36,959 nucleotides of DNA from Firmicutes bacterium UBA1393 (GTDB lineage: Bacteria; Bacillota; DTU025). Location: assembly GCA_002305255.1 (NCBI GenBank), contig DBQN01000008.1, forward strand, positions 1-36,959, written 5' to 3'. The notes below the pieces were generated by a model, which saw only the letters and a list, made by a program, of their open reading frames with translations, was not told the origin of the DNA and made no database searches. This document shows, one piece after another, positions 17,501 through 24,391 of the stretch. Position 1 is the stretch's first letter; every line of letters begins with the position of its first letter. The position numbers and the translations under genes were made by a program.

Positions 17501-17533
17501 CACGCGACGCAGAGCGCAAGCGAGGTGACAGTT

Positions 17534-17986
17534 GTGACACGTTCGAATCGGACACGACTTAGCACGAGTGGGAGGGGCAAGAGAATGGGCTGGGCCATAG
17601 TTGTGGGGATCGTGGCCCTTATCGCTGGCGGCGCCGCGATAGGGATGCCGATGTTGTTGAGAGAGCACGCTGAAGCCCGGAGGGTCGCGCTGGGCGGGGT
17701 GGACTTCAGTCGGCTCAAGGATGGCAAGTATGTAGGCGAATATGCCGGCGGCATGTACAAGTGGAGGGCAAACAAGGTCCAGGTTGAGGTGAGCTCGGGG
17801 AAGGTCACCGACATCAAACCCCTCGGCGAGTCGGGAGTGGTCAAGCCCGACGCGCACCAGGCTGCCATCTACCCGCGAGTGATAGAGGCGCAGTCTCTGG
17901 AGGTGGACATGGTCAGTGGTGCGACCCTGACATGCAAGGCGTATCTCAAGGCTGTCGAAGACGCGCTCAAACGCGCACAGGGGTGA
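17534..17986 (+). CDS. Membrane-anchored FMN-binding domain protein
   Basis: About 150 residues: a basic N terminus, one hydrophobic anchor (GWAIVVGIVALIAGGAAIGMPML) and an FMN_bind domain outside the membrane. The domain shows DGKYVGEYAGGMYKW, VQVEVSSGKVTDIKPL and the C-terminal VDMVSGATLTCKAYLKAVEDAL. SGATLT is the motif in which a threonine carries covalently attached FMN in NqrC/RnfG-type domains. Two in-frame GTG codons are possible, 17525 and 17534; the latter has GAGGTG five bases upstream and is preferred. It lies between tetR and a flavodoxin gene, suggesting electron transfer between a cytoplasmic flavodoxin and an extracytoplasmic flavin. A flavin transferase (ApbE) is not present in the window. 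Confidence 0.83.
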   Translation: MTRSNRTRLSTSGRGKRMGWAIVVGIVALIAGGAAIGMPMLLREHAEARRVALGGVDFSRLKDGKYVGEYAGGMYKWRANKVQVEVSSGKVTDIKPLGESGVVKPDAHQAAIYPRVIEAQSLEVDMVSGATLTCKAYLKAVEDALKRAQG

Positions 17987-17992
17987 TGTATT

Positions 17993-18406
17993 ATGGCGAA
18001 GACTGCAGTGGTCTACCACACTGAGACCGGGAACTCTCAGAAGATTGCCAATGCCATCGCGTCCGAACTGGGAATCTCCGCGTACAACATCGCCACCGAT
18101 CCTGAACTCCGCGATATCGACCTGCTCTTCGTTGTAGGCGGGATCTACGGAGGGAAGAGTCATCCCAAACTCATCGAGTACATGGGAAGACTGGACAACA
18201 CCATGGTGAGACGGGCGGCCATCATTACCTCATGCGCCAGCGGCAAGCGCAGGCAACTACAGCTGAGACAGCTGCTAACTGACAAGGGGATCAAGGTACT
18301 CCCCGACGAGTTCGTGTGCAAGGCACGATTCCTGTTCCTGCGCTTGGGGCGCCCGAACAAGAACGACATCGACAACATCGTCGCATTCGCGAAGGCAGCG
18401 ATGTGA
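17993..18406 (+). CDS. Flavodoxin-like protein
   Basis: A 137-residue short-chain flavodoxin fold. The FMN phosphate loop is YHTETGNSQKIA (8-19), the second flavin loop is VVGGIYGGKSHPK (47-59) and the third is TSCASGKRR. It should carry electrons in the cytoplasm. The gene begins six bases after the FMN-binding gene and is followed by a strong hairpin, closing the tetR operon. Confidence 0.85.
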   Translation: MAKTAVVYHTETGNSQKIANAIASELGISAYNIATDPELRDIDLLFVVGGIYGGKSHPKLIEYMGRLDNTMVRRAAIITSCASGKRRQLQLRQLLTDKGIKVLPDEFVCKARFLFLRLGRPNKNDIDNIVAFAKAAM

Positions 18407-18420
18407 CACCGAACCGGATC

Positions 18421-18455
18421 AGGTGGGGGCGGGCTAACAGGGCTCGCCCCCACCT
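18421..18455 (+). terminator. Hairpin terminator of the tetR-flavodoxin operon
   Basis: AGGTGGGGGCG (18421-18431) pairs perfectly with CGCCCCCACCT (18445-18455), 14 bases past the flavodoxin stop. There is no good T tract after it, so it may act with Rho or as a stabiliser. Confidence 0.65.
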
Positions 18456-18524
18456 GTCTGATGGACGCTTGCGAGCTCAGCTCAGCGCGGCGCTACTGAT
18501 CCGCGTGCACCCACGGCTACGCTA

Positions 18525-18568
18525 TTGACTACGCGCGTAGTCAGTTGTAGTATTGACTACAGATGTAG
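18525..18568 (+). promoter_or_regulatory. Promoter of the carboxypeptidase gene with two BlaI/MecI-like operators
   Basis: The -35 TTGACT (18525-18530) and the -10 TAGTAT (18548-18553) have 17-base spacing. TGACTACGCGCGTAGTCA (18526-18543) is a perfect 18-base palindrome filling the -35/-10 gap. CTACAGATGTAG (18557-18568) is a second dyad with the TACA-N2-TGTA core of BlaI/MecI operators at the transcript start. TGACTACAGATGTAG at 18554 matches the blaI promoter site at 28894 in 14 of 15 bases. Confidence 0.75.
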
Positions 18569-18597
18569 GCCATTAGCGTAGGTTGGGAGTGCATCAT

Positions 18598-19539
18598 ATG
18601 AAAGGCAGAAACTACGCCATCCCTGGCGTCGCAGTTGTCGCTGCGGCTGTTGTGGTCGCGGCGATTGCCGCGGCATTTACCATAATCGGTCCGACCAACG
18701 TGTCTTCTGGCGTCGGCAGTGTGGTGCGCCTGGGCCGGGCCGAGGCGGCGAGCCAGGTAGGAGTATCATCATTGGTGCTGGAGGTAGGTTCAGGCGCGGT
18801 GCTGCATGAAGCAGATGCCGACCGCCGGATTGAGCCGGCCAGTCTGACCAAGCTCATGACCGTGCTCCTGGCGGTGGAAGCAGTAGAGCGTGGCCGGGTG
18901 TCGCTGGCCGATGTTGTCGTGGTGAGTGCGCATGCCGCATCCATGGGAGGATCCCAGGTGTGGCTGGGCGAAGGCGAGCGCTACACCCTCGGGCAGCTGC
19001 TCGAGTCGGTGATGGTTGCATCGGCCAATGATTCCGCCGTTGCAGTTGCTGAGCACATAGCGGGGAGCGAGGTACGATTTGTCGACGCGATGAACGCCAG
19101 AGCCGCCGCGCTGGGTATGAAGTCTACGCATTTCGAGAACGCCTCCGGCCTTCCGGGTGGACGTGGCGAAGGCGGGGGATACACGACCGCTCGCGACATG
19201 GCGCGCCTCGCTCAGGAAGTGGTCAAGCATGAGCAGGTGCTCAAGTGGAGCAATACCAGGAGCAAGGTGTTCCGCCGGAGCCCACTGTTCATCCTGGAGA
19301 CCACCAACCCCCTGCTGGGGACGTATCCGGGGTGCGACGGCCTGAAGACCGGGCACACTGATGCTGCAGGCTATCACCTGATCGCAACAGCGCTTAGAGG
19401 GGGAGTCCGCCTGGTGTGTGTAGTCATGCACGCCGAAAGCGACCAGGCCAGGGCGGCACAGTGCGCACAACTGCTAGACCGGGGATTCGAGCTGAGCCGC
19501 GCGCTCAGTCAAGGGAGCGGTAACGCAGCGGTGCGGTAG
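18598..19539 (+). CDS. D-alanyl-D-alanine carboxypeptidase (S11 family, short form)
   Basis: A 313-residue penicillin-binding protein that would trim the terminal D-Ala from peptidoglycan stem peptides outside the membrane. It has an N-terminal membrane segment (VAVVAAAVVVAAIAAAF). The three active-site motifs are in order: SLTK with Ser82 and Lys85, SAN at 142-144 and KTG at 250-252. It ends shortly after the catalytic domain, so it lacks the C-terminal beta domain of PBP5. The ATG at 18598 is preferred over TTG 18583 because GGGAG ends 8 bases before it. BlaI-like operators in its promoter suggest beta-lactam-responsive control by the repressor encoded 10 kb away. Confidence 0.88.
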   Translation: MKGRNYAIPGVAVVAAAVVVAAIAAAFTIIGPTNVSSGVGSVVRLGRAEAASQVGVSSLVLEVGSGAVLHEADADRRIEPASLTKLMTVLLAVEAVERGRVSLADVVVVSAHAASMGGSQVWLGEGERYTLGQLLESVMVASANDSAVAVAEHIAGSEVRFVDAMNARAAALGMKSTHFENASGLPGGRGEGGGYTTARDMARLAQEVVKHEQVLKWSNTRSKVFRRSPLFILETTNPLLGTYPGCDGLKTGHTDAAGYHLIATALRGGVRLVCVVMHAESDQARAAQCAQLLDRGFELSRALSQGSGNAAVR

Positions 19540-19560
19540 TGCAGTGTTGCGGTAGCATAG

Positions 19561-19592
19561 CGGAAGGGAGTCGCTGCGGCGACTCCCTTCCG
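19561..19592. terminator. Bidirectional terminator between convergent genes
   Basis: CGGAAGGGAGTCGC (19561-19574) and GCGACTCCCTTCCG (19579-19592) form a perfect 14-base stem with a TGCG loop, between the ends of the carboxypeptidase (+) and sodium symporter (-) genes. No T tract is present on either side. Confidence 0.75.
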
Positions 19593-19611
19593 GCTGAGGA
19601 TGGGCTGGTGG

Positions 19612-21111
19612 CTAGTCCCTGACTGTCCAGGCATAGGCCTCTTCTGCGGCCTGCTGCTCTGTCGGGGAGTCGGGGAACACGAAGCTGAGCACTATGGACA
19701 CCACGAGGTTGAGTGCCAGGCCCAGCACTCCGCCGTGCCAACCGTAGAATGTCTTCACACCCGAGAAGGTCATCACGCCTGCGAGGACTGCACCTGACAG
19801 CATGCCCAGCAGCACGCCTGTCTTGCTCAGGCCCTTCCAGTAGAGGCCCAGCAGGAATGCTGGGGCTACCTGGATCAGCACCTCGAACTTCAGCGTGAAG
19901 ATCTCCACCAGGGTGGCCGGGGGCTTCCAGGCGATGAGAAGCAGCAGGAACACCAGGATTATGCCTACTACCTTGCCCCAGATGACCTTCTGACCCTCAT
20001 CAGCCTTGGGGTTGATGAGCTTGCCGTATATGTCGTTCGACAGCAACGACGACAGCGACAGTATCACCGAGTCAGTCGTCGACATGATGGCCGCGATGAC
20101 GCCGGAGAAGAGCAACATCATGAACCAGTAGTTGAAGGTGGACTTGCCTGCGATAACGTTGGCCATCATGCCCACCAGTTGCTCTGACCCCATCTTGTCA
20201 AGGCCGGGGAAGGCCTGCGTCCCTATGATGCCGATGATTAACACCACGGCAGTGGTGAAGAATGGCATCCAGGTCATACGCATGAGCGACTTCTTGAGGG
20301 TGCGCTCACTATCGGCAGCGTAGATCCTCTGGATTGCGTGCGGGTACACCGCCGCGCCGATTCCCACTAGCACGTAGTAGCTCAGCCAGTTCATTGAAGT
20401 CTGAATAGGCGGAACCACCACCCTCGATGGGGCCGTCTGAGCGAGGTTGGCAGTGGCGGAGCTCAACGACCCAAAGTTGACCCAGGCCAGGATCACAAAG
20501 CCTATCACCCCTGCGAGGATGACCATGCCGTTGATGAAGTCGGCCAGGGCCACGGCCTTCATGCCGCCCATCCACTCGTACACCAGCATGATGGCCACCA
20601 GGAACAGCACCCCATAGATGTAGGGGATCACGCCGGCGGTGAGACCGGAGATCGCCTGGCCCATGGCCACCAACTGCTCAAGTAAATAGTTGAGCAGTCC
20701 GTATGCCATCAGCAAGGTGGCGACGAGGGTGACCGGTTTCGAGTTGAACCTCTTATCGAACCAGTCTGATGGCGTAACGAAGCCGAACTTCTTCGACACC
20801 ACATGGAGCCTGGGGGCGAACAGCATGTACCCTACGATAACCATCACCATGTAGGGCACTGACATCCACCACGCAAAGCCCATGCGGTACGCGGTAGCAG
20901 GATAGCCTATGACCGTGTTTCCGCTGTACTGAGTGGAGAACAGCGTAAAGAACAGCAGCAGCGGGCCTAGACCCTTGTCTGCGAGGTAGAAGCCGCTCAG
21001 GCTCTTGCGGCTAACGCCCTTGGTGGCCAAATACAACGTAGTTCCCAGGATAAACAGCGCGTAGAGTGCGATGGTTATTACACCATGCCATCCTATGAAC
21101 GGAAGGTTCAC
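19612..21111 (-). CDS. Sodium:solute symporter (SSS family)
   Basis: A 499-residue membrane protein with about 13 hydrophobic segments. SSS marks include GFYLADKGLGPLLLFFTLFSTQYSGNTVIGYPATAYRMG, the DWFDKRFNSKPVTL loop, and GIGAAVYPHAIQRIYAADSERTLKKS followed by SGVIAAIMSTTDSVILSLSSLLSNDIYGK near the sodium site. Relatives carry pantothenate, short-chain carboxylates and amino acids. Its GTG start overlaps the stop of a small membrane protein gene by four bases, typical of symporters that need a small partner. It ends the operon with the LeuCD-like dehydratase and lyase, so a monocarboxylate or dicarboxylate linked to that pathway, as import substrate or export product, is likely. Confidence 0.88.
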   Translation of the reverse strand: MNLPFIGWHGVITIALYALFILGTTLYLATKGVSRKSLSGFYLADKGLGPLLLFFTLFSTQYSGNTVIGYPATAYRMGFAWWMSVPYMVMVIVGYMLFAPRLHVVSKKFGFVTPSDWFDKRFNSKPVTLVATLLMAYGLLNYLLEQLVAMGQAISGLTAGVIPYIYGVLFLVAIMLVYEWMGGMKAVALADFINGMVILAGVIGFVILAWVNFGSLSSATANLAQTAPSRVVVPPIQTSMNWLSYYVLVGIGAAVYPHAIQRIYAADSERTLKKSLMRMTWMPFFTTAVVLIIGIIGTQAFPGLDKMGSEQLVGMMANVIAGKSTFNYWFMMLLFSGVIAAIMSTTDSVILSLSSLLSNDIYGKLINPKADEGQKVIWGKVVGIILVFLLLLIAWKPPATLVEIFTLKFEVLIQVAPAFLLGLYWKGLSKTGVLLGMLSGAVLAGVMTFSGVKTFYGWHGGVLGLALNLVVSIVLSFVFPDSPTEQQAAEEAYAWTVRD

Positions 21112-21371
21112 TTGCTGCCACCTCCGGTTTTCCGCTGCTTGGAGTCATCCTCAAGTGTGCTTTCCATGTCCCAGCAGTAGGTCATTACATATCCCAGGAA
21201 GAGAGACAGTGCCACTGTGAGCAGAGCCGAGATGAAGGTCCAGTAGGGGAAACCCATGATGATCGGTTTGTACGAACCCTGCGGGAGATACCACGGGACT
21301 CCGAGCACAATTATGGCTACCAACACAGGCCAGATCCACTTGATCCTTATCGGTTCTCGTACTTGTTTCAT
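21108..21371 (-). CDS. Small two-helix membrane protein, symporter partner (YhdT/DUF3311-like)
   Basis: An 87-residue protein with two hydrophobic helices: WIWPVLVAIIVLGVPWYL and FPYWTFISALLTVALSLFLGYVMTYCWDM. The P-Y-W-T-F pattern after the first loop and the C-terminal charged tail resemble small proteins of the YhdT and DUF3311 type encoded before SSS symporters. Gene overlap of four bases with the symporter implies translational coupling and a 1:1 complex. The family assignment is by context and pattern only. Confidence 0.7.
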   Translation of the reverse strand: MKQVREPIRIKWIWPVLVAIIVLGVPWYLPQGSYKPIIMGFPYWTFISALLTVALSLFLGYVMTYCWDMESTLEDDSKQRKTGGGSK

Positions 21372-21402
21372 GCTCTATCCCCCTCTGTGAGTGTCATGGG
21401 TC

Positions 21403-21897
21403 TCAGTTGCCGAGCTTGGCCCGGACATATGGAACCAGTCCGCCTGCCTGGATGATACCTGCAACAAGCGGCGGATAGGTCGCGGCCTTGAACTCCGCAC
21501 CAGTCGTGACGTCCCTGATGATGCCGAGCTCAGGATCGATGGTGATGACGTCGCCCGGATTGGTGTTAAGGTAGGCGTCTTCGCACTCGTACACCAGCAG
21601 CCCTATGTTGATGGCGTTCCTGAAGAATATCCTGGCGAAGGAGCAGGCTATCACCGCCTCTACTCCGCACGACTTCAGGGCCAGCGGGGCATGTTCCCTG
21701 GAGCTTCCGCAACCGAAGTTTCGTCCCGCCACGATCACATCGCCTTCTTGTACTTTGGAGGCGAAGGCCGGGTCGGCGCCTTCCATGCAGTGCTTGCCCA
21801 GTTCAGCTGGGTCATGCACGCTCAGGTAATGGCCGGGGATGATCAGGTCGGTGTCGATGTCGTCGCCGAACTTCCATGCTCTGCCCGAGATCTGCAT
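21403..21897 (-). CDS. LeuD-like hydro-lyase small subunit (dimethylmalate dehydratase small subunit-like)
   Basis: A 164-residue aconitase-superfamily swivelling domain. Marks are FGDDIDTDLIIPGHYL (10-25) and GRNFGCGSSREHAPLALK (58-75) with GCGSSREHAP at 62-71, then AVIACSFARIFFRNAINIGL. It pairs with the large subunit encoded just upstream: a GGAGGAGG site inside the large-subunit gene's end precedes this ATG, and the gap is three bases. Length fits DmdB of the Eubacterium barkeri nicotinate pathway as well as archaeal-type LeuD. No other leucine genes are present, so leucine biosynthesis is unlikely. Confidence 0.82.
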   Translation of the reverse strand: MQISGRAWKFGDDIDTDLIIPGHYLSVHDPAELGKHCMEGADPAFASKVQEGDVIVAGRNFGCGSSREHAPLALKSCGVEAVIACSFARIFFRNAINIGLLVYECEDAYLNTNPGDVITIDPELGIIRDVTTGAEFKAATYPPLVAGIIQAGGLVPYVRAKLGN

Positions 21898-21900
21898 GGT

Positions 21901-23169
21901 CTACACCTCCTCCGGGTGGGCTATGTGCCCGGCGATGGCGGACGCTGCAGCCACCTGAGGCCCCGACAGGTAGACCTCGCTCGTCTCATGGCCCATGCGC
22001 CCGACGAAGTTTCTGTTGGTAGTGGACACGCACCGCTCGCCTGCGTCGAGCGCTCCCATGTGGCCACCGAAACACGGGCCGCAAGTGGAGCAGCTCACGA
22101 CGGCTCCGGCCTCGACGAACACGTCAATGAGGCCTTCCGCCAGAGCCTGCTTGTATACTTGCTGGCTGCCGGGGATCACTATGGTCCTCACCCACTTGTT
22201 CACTCGGCGCCCTTTGAGGATTGCGGCGGCCGTTCTCAGGTCAGAGATCCTACCATTGGTGCAGGATCCTATGACTACCTGGTGGATGTCTACGTCTTTC
22301 AGCTCAGATACAGACTTCACATTGGACGGCAGGTGCGGTGCGGCAACCTGGGGTTCCATGTCCGTCACGTCCAGAGTGATGACCGCCTTGTAGTTGCAGC
22401 CTTCGTCGCTGCGGAGTAGAGGCAGGCTGCCTGCGCCCGCAACGCCGGCCGCCGCGCGGAGCCACTCAATGGTGGTGCTGTCGGGCTCCACGATGCCTGA
22501 CTTGGCGCCGGCTTCAATGGCCATGTTGCACATGGTCAGGCGGTCGTCGACTCCAAGTGAGCGCACGGCCTCGCCGCCGAACTCCATCGCGCAGTAGAGG
22601 GCGCCGCTGACGCCCACCTTTCCAATGGCCAGCAGGATGAGGTCCTTGCCGCCGATCCACCGCCCTGGTTTGCCCACGAATTCGAACCTTATGGTTTCGG
22701 GAACCTTCAGCCAGATCTCGCCCAGAGCCATCGCCCCGGCCAGGTCGGTGCTGCCCACACCAGTGGAGAACGCCCCGAGCCCGCCGTAGGTGACGGTGTG
22801 TGAGTCGGCACCGATCACCAGGTCGCCCGGGCGGATCAGGCCGGACTCAGGCAGAATCACGTGCTCAATGCCGAAGCCTGCGTCGTAGAAGTGAGTGATG
22901 TTGTGCTCCTTCGCGAACTCCCGCATCTCGCTGCTGGCTTTGGCGGCCTTCATGTCCTTGTTGGGCGTGAAGTGGTCGAGCACGATGAAGATCCTGTCCC
23001 GGTCGAATACATGGTCAGCTCCCATGCTCCTGAACACGTCCACGGCGATGGGGCCCGACACGTCGTTGGTCATCAGCAGGTCAGGTCGAACCTGGACTAT
23101 CTCTCCCGGACGCACTTCCTCTTTCCCGGCATGTGCCGCCAGGATCTTCTCGGTTATGGTCATCGCCAT
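21901..23169 (-). CDS. LeuC-like hydro-lyase large subunit (dimethylmalate dehydratase large subunit-like)
   Basis: A 422-residue [4Fe-4S] hydro-lyase. Cluster cysteines are Cys303 in GSCTNG and the pair Cys363/Cys366 in CSTCGPC. IVLDHFTPNKD, GADSHTVTYGGLGAFSTGVGSTDLA and SCTNGRISDLR are hallmarks of the homoaconitase/isopropylmalate isomerase group. It adds or removes water on a hydroxy-dicarboxylate. The ATG at 23169 follows AGGTGA; the upstream lyase gene ends only seven bases before. Association with an ICL-family lyase rather than IPM genes points to 2,3-dimethylmalate, citramalate or a related methylated malate as substrate. The exact one is inference. Confidence 0.83.
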   Translation of the reverse strand: MAMTITEKILAAHAGKEEVRPGEIVQVRPDLLMTNDVSGPIAVDVFRSMGADHVFDRDRIFIVLDHFTPNKDMKAAKASSEMREFAKEHNITHFYDAGFGIEHVILPESGLIRPGDLVIGADSHTVTYGGLGAFSTGVGSTDLAGAMALGEIWLKVPETIRFEFVGKPGRWIGGKDLILLAIGKVGVSGALYCAMEFGGEAVRSLGVDDRLTMCNMAIEAGAKSGIVEPDSTTIEWLRAAAGVAGAGSLPLLRSDEGCNYKAVITLDVTDMEPQVAAPHLPSNVKSVSELKDVDIHQVVIGSCTNGRISDLRTAAAILKGRRVNKWVRTIVIPGSQQVYKQALAEGLIDVFVEAGAVVSCSTCGPCFGGHMGALDAGERCVSTTNRNFVGRMGHETSEVYLSGPQVAAASAIAGHIAHPEEV

Positions 23170-23176
23170 CGTGGCT

Positions 23177-24052
23177 TCACCTGACCCGATACTTGGCTTC
23201 GAGCGCTCTGAAATCGTCCAGACCCACGAGGGTGTTGAACTGGGGGAACGTGAGCATTCTGTCTATCAGGCCGGCGGTGGTGCCCGTCCTCTTCAACTCA
23301 TCTGCTGCCTCTCTGATGGCCTGAGCTGCCATGTAGAGGGTGGCCAGCGGGAAGATCACGAAGTTGTAGCCCATCGCCTCGAGCTCCTGCACTGACAGAA
23401 GCGGAGTCTTGCCCTGCTCAATCATGTTGGCCATGATGGGAATGCTGATCTCGTCACGGACTCTCTTGAGCTCGTCGACGCTTCTGGGCGCCTCGAGGAA
23501 GATCATGTCGGCGCCGGCGGCCACCGCCATCTTCGCCCGCGATAGCGCCTCGTCCAGGTCGTATACCGCCCGCGCATCGGTTCTGGCGATTATCACAAAA
23601 TCGGGGTCGGTTCTGGCGTCAACTGCGGCCTCGATCTTCTTGGCGTACTCCTTAGCGTCGATGACCTGCTTGCCTTCCATGTGGCCGCAGCGCTTGGGCA
23701 TTACCTGGTCTTCCAGGTGTATTGCCGCCACTCCGGTCTTCTCGTATTCCTGGATTGTGCGCCTCACGTTGATGGCGTTTCCGTAGCCGGTGTCGCCGTC
23801 GGCGATTACCGGCACGTTGACGGCCTGCGCCATCCTCGACGCGTGGTTGGCCATCTCGGTCAATGTGAGGAGGCCATAGTCGGGGGCGCCGAGGAGGTCA
23901 GCTGAGGCTCCGTAGCCGGTCATGTACACCGTGGGAAAGCCGGCTTGCTCGATGATCTTGGCTGACAGTGGGTTGAAAGCACCGGGGGCCACAATCAGCT
24001 TGCCTGTGGCGAGAAGTTGCCTGAATTGAGTCGTCTTCTTCAACTTCACCAT
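23177..24052 (-). CDS. ICL/PEP-mutase-family lyase, 2,3-dimethylmalate lyase-like
   Basis: A 291-residue member of the isocitrate lyase/PEP mutase superfamily. The catalytic signature KRCGH at 120-124 with Cys122, the metal motif DGDTGYG (85-91) and HLEDQ mark the C-C lyase branch (methylisocitrate lyase, dimethylmalate lyase). Such enzymes split a substituted malate or isocitrate into pyruvate, or glyoxylate, and a second acid. It is first in the five-gene operon behind a consensus sigma-54 promoter. The AAAGGG sits right against ATG 24052, so GTG at codon 2 or TTG at codon 4 could be the true start. No methylcitrate synthase is nearby, which argues against a methylcitrate cycle. Confidence 0.83.
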   Translation of the reverse strand: MVKLKKTTQFRQLLATGKLIVAPGAFNPLSAKIIEQAGFPTVYMTGYGASADLLGAPDYGLLTLTEMANHASRMAQAVNVPVIADGDTGYGNAINVRRTIQEYEKTGVAAIHLEDQVMPKRCGHMEGKQVIDAKEYAKKIEAAVDARTDPDFVIIARTDARAVYDLDEALSRAKMAVAAGADMIFLEAPRSVDELKRVRDEISIPIMANMIEQGKTPLLSVQELEAMGYNFVIFPLATLYMAAQAIREAADELKRTGTTAGLIDRMLTFPQFNTLVGLDDFRALEAKYRVR

Positions 24053-24190
24053 CCCTTTCTTTCAGTCAGTCAGTTTCACTTTTCTTCGAGGCGCCGAGCT
24101 GGGGCTGGACCTGGCGTCAGCTGCTGGCGCACTCGGCGCCTCCGCTGCGCGGGGTGGGGGGGCCGGCACCCAGTCTCGCCGACAATAACT

Positions 24191-24206
24191 AGCAAGACTT
24201 GTGCCA
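24191..24206 (-). promoter_or_regulatory. Sigma-54 promoter of the lyase-dehydratase-symporter operon
   Basis: Read on the minus strand: TGGCAC (24206-24201), five bases AAGTC, then TTGCT (24195-24191). This is a full -24/-12 consensus with the invariant GG and GC ten bases apart. The transcript should start near 24179, leaving a leader of about 125 bases. Confidence 0.87.
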
Positions 24207-24244
24207 AGTGCGCCATAGGCCTACTTGAACCATGCGTCTTCTGC

Positions 24245-24287
24245 ATGTGTGCCGCGTGCGCAACACATCTGTCTCACAAGTGACACA
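24245..24287. promoter_or_regulatory. Putative upstream activator sites between divergent sigma-54 promoters
   Basis: ATGTGT (24245-24250) and ACACAT (24263-24268) form a perfect dyad with a 12-base centre. TGTCTCAC (24270-24277) and GTGACACA (24280-24287) form a second dyad with one mismatch. Both lie between the two -24/-12 elements and are candidate binding sites for the PrpR-type activator encoded nearby. Confidence 0.55.
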
Positions 24288-24316
24288 TTAATCTCGCCTC
24301 GCGGCTGTCGAGGGGT

Positions 24317-24332
24317 TGGTGCGGTTCTTGCA
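24317..24332 (+). promoter_or_regulatory. Sigma-54 promoter of the second ICL-family lyase gene
   Basis: TGGTGC (24317-24322), five bases GGTTC, then TTGCA (24328-24332). GG and GC are exactly ten bases apart. It lies 60 bases before the GTG start of the downstream lyase gene, on the opposite side of the activator sites from the minus-strand promoter. Confidence 0.75.
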
Positions 24333-24391
24333 TCGGTCTCACATCAGGACGCGATACTCGATTACGATCGAGAAAGGGAGGGATCGATGCT

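Noticed and set aside
16889..18163. 424-codon minus-strand frame opposite the tetR-FMN-flavodoxin operon
   Set aside because: Antisense to three recognised genes and to a mapped promoter and operator; no motif.
21391..22419. 342-codon plus-strand frame opposite the LeuD/LeuC-like genes
   Set aside because: Mirror of conserved enzyme genes, with no ribosome binding site or domain.
21403..23169. Leucine biosynthesis isopropylmalate isomerase
   Set aside because: No leuA or leuB nearby; the operon instead contains a lyase and a symporter under sigma-54 control.
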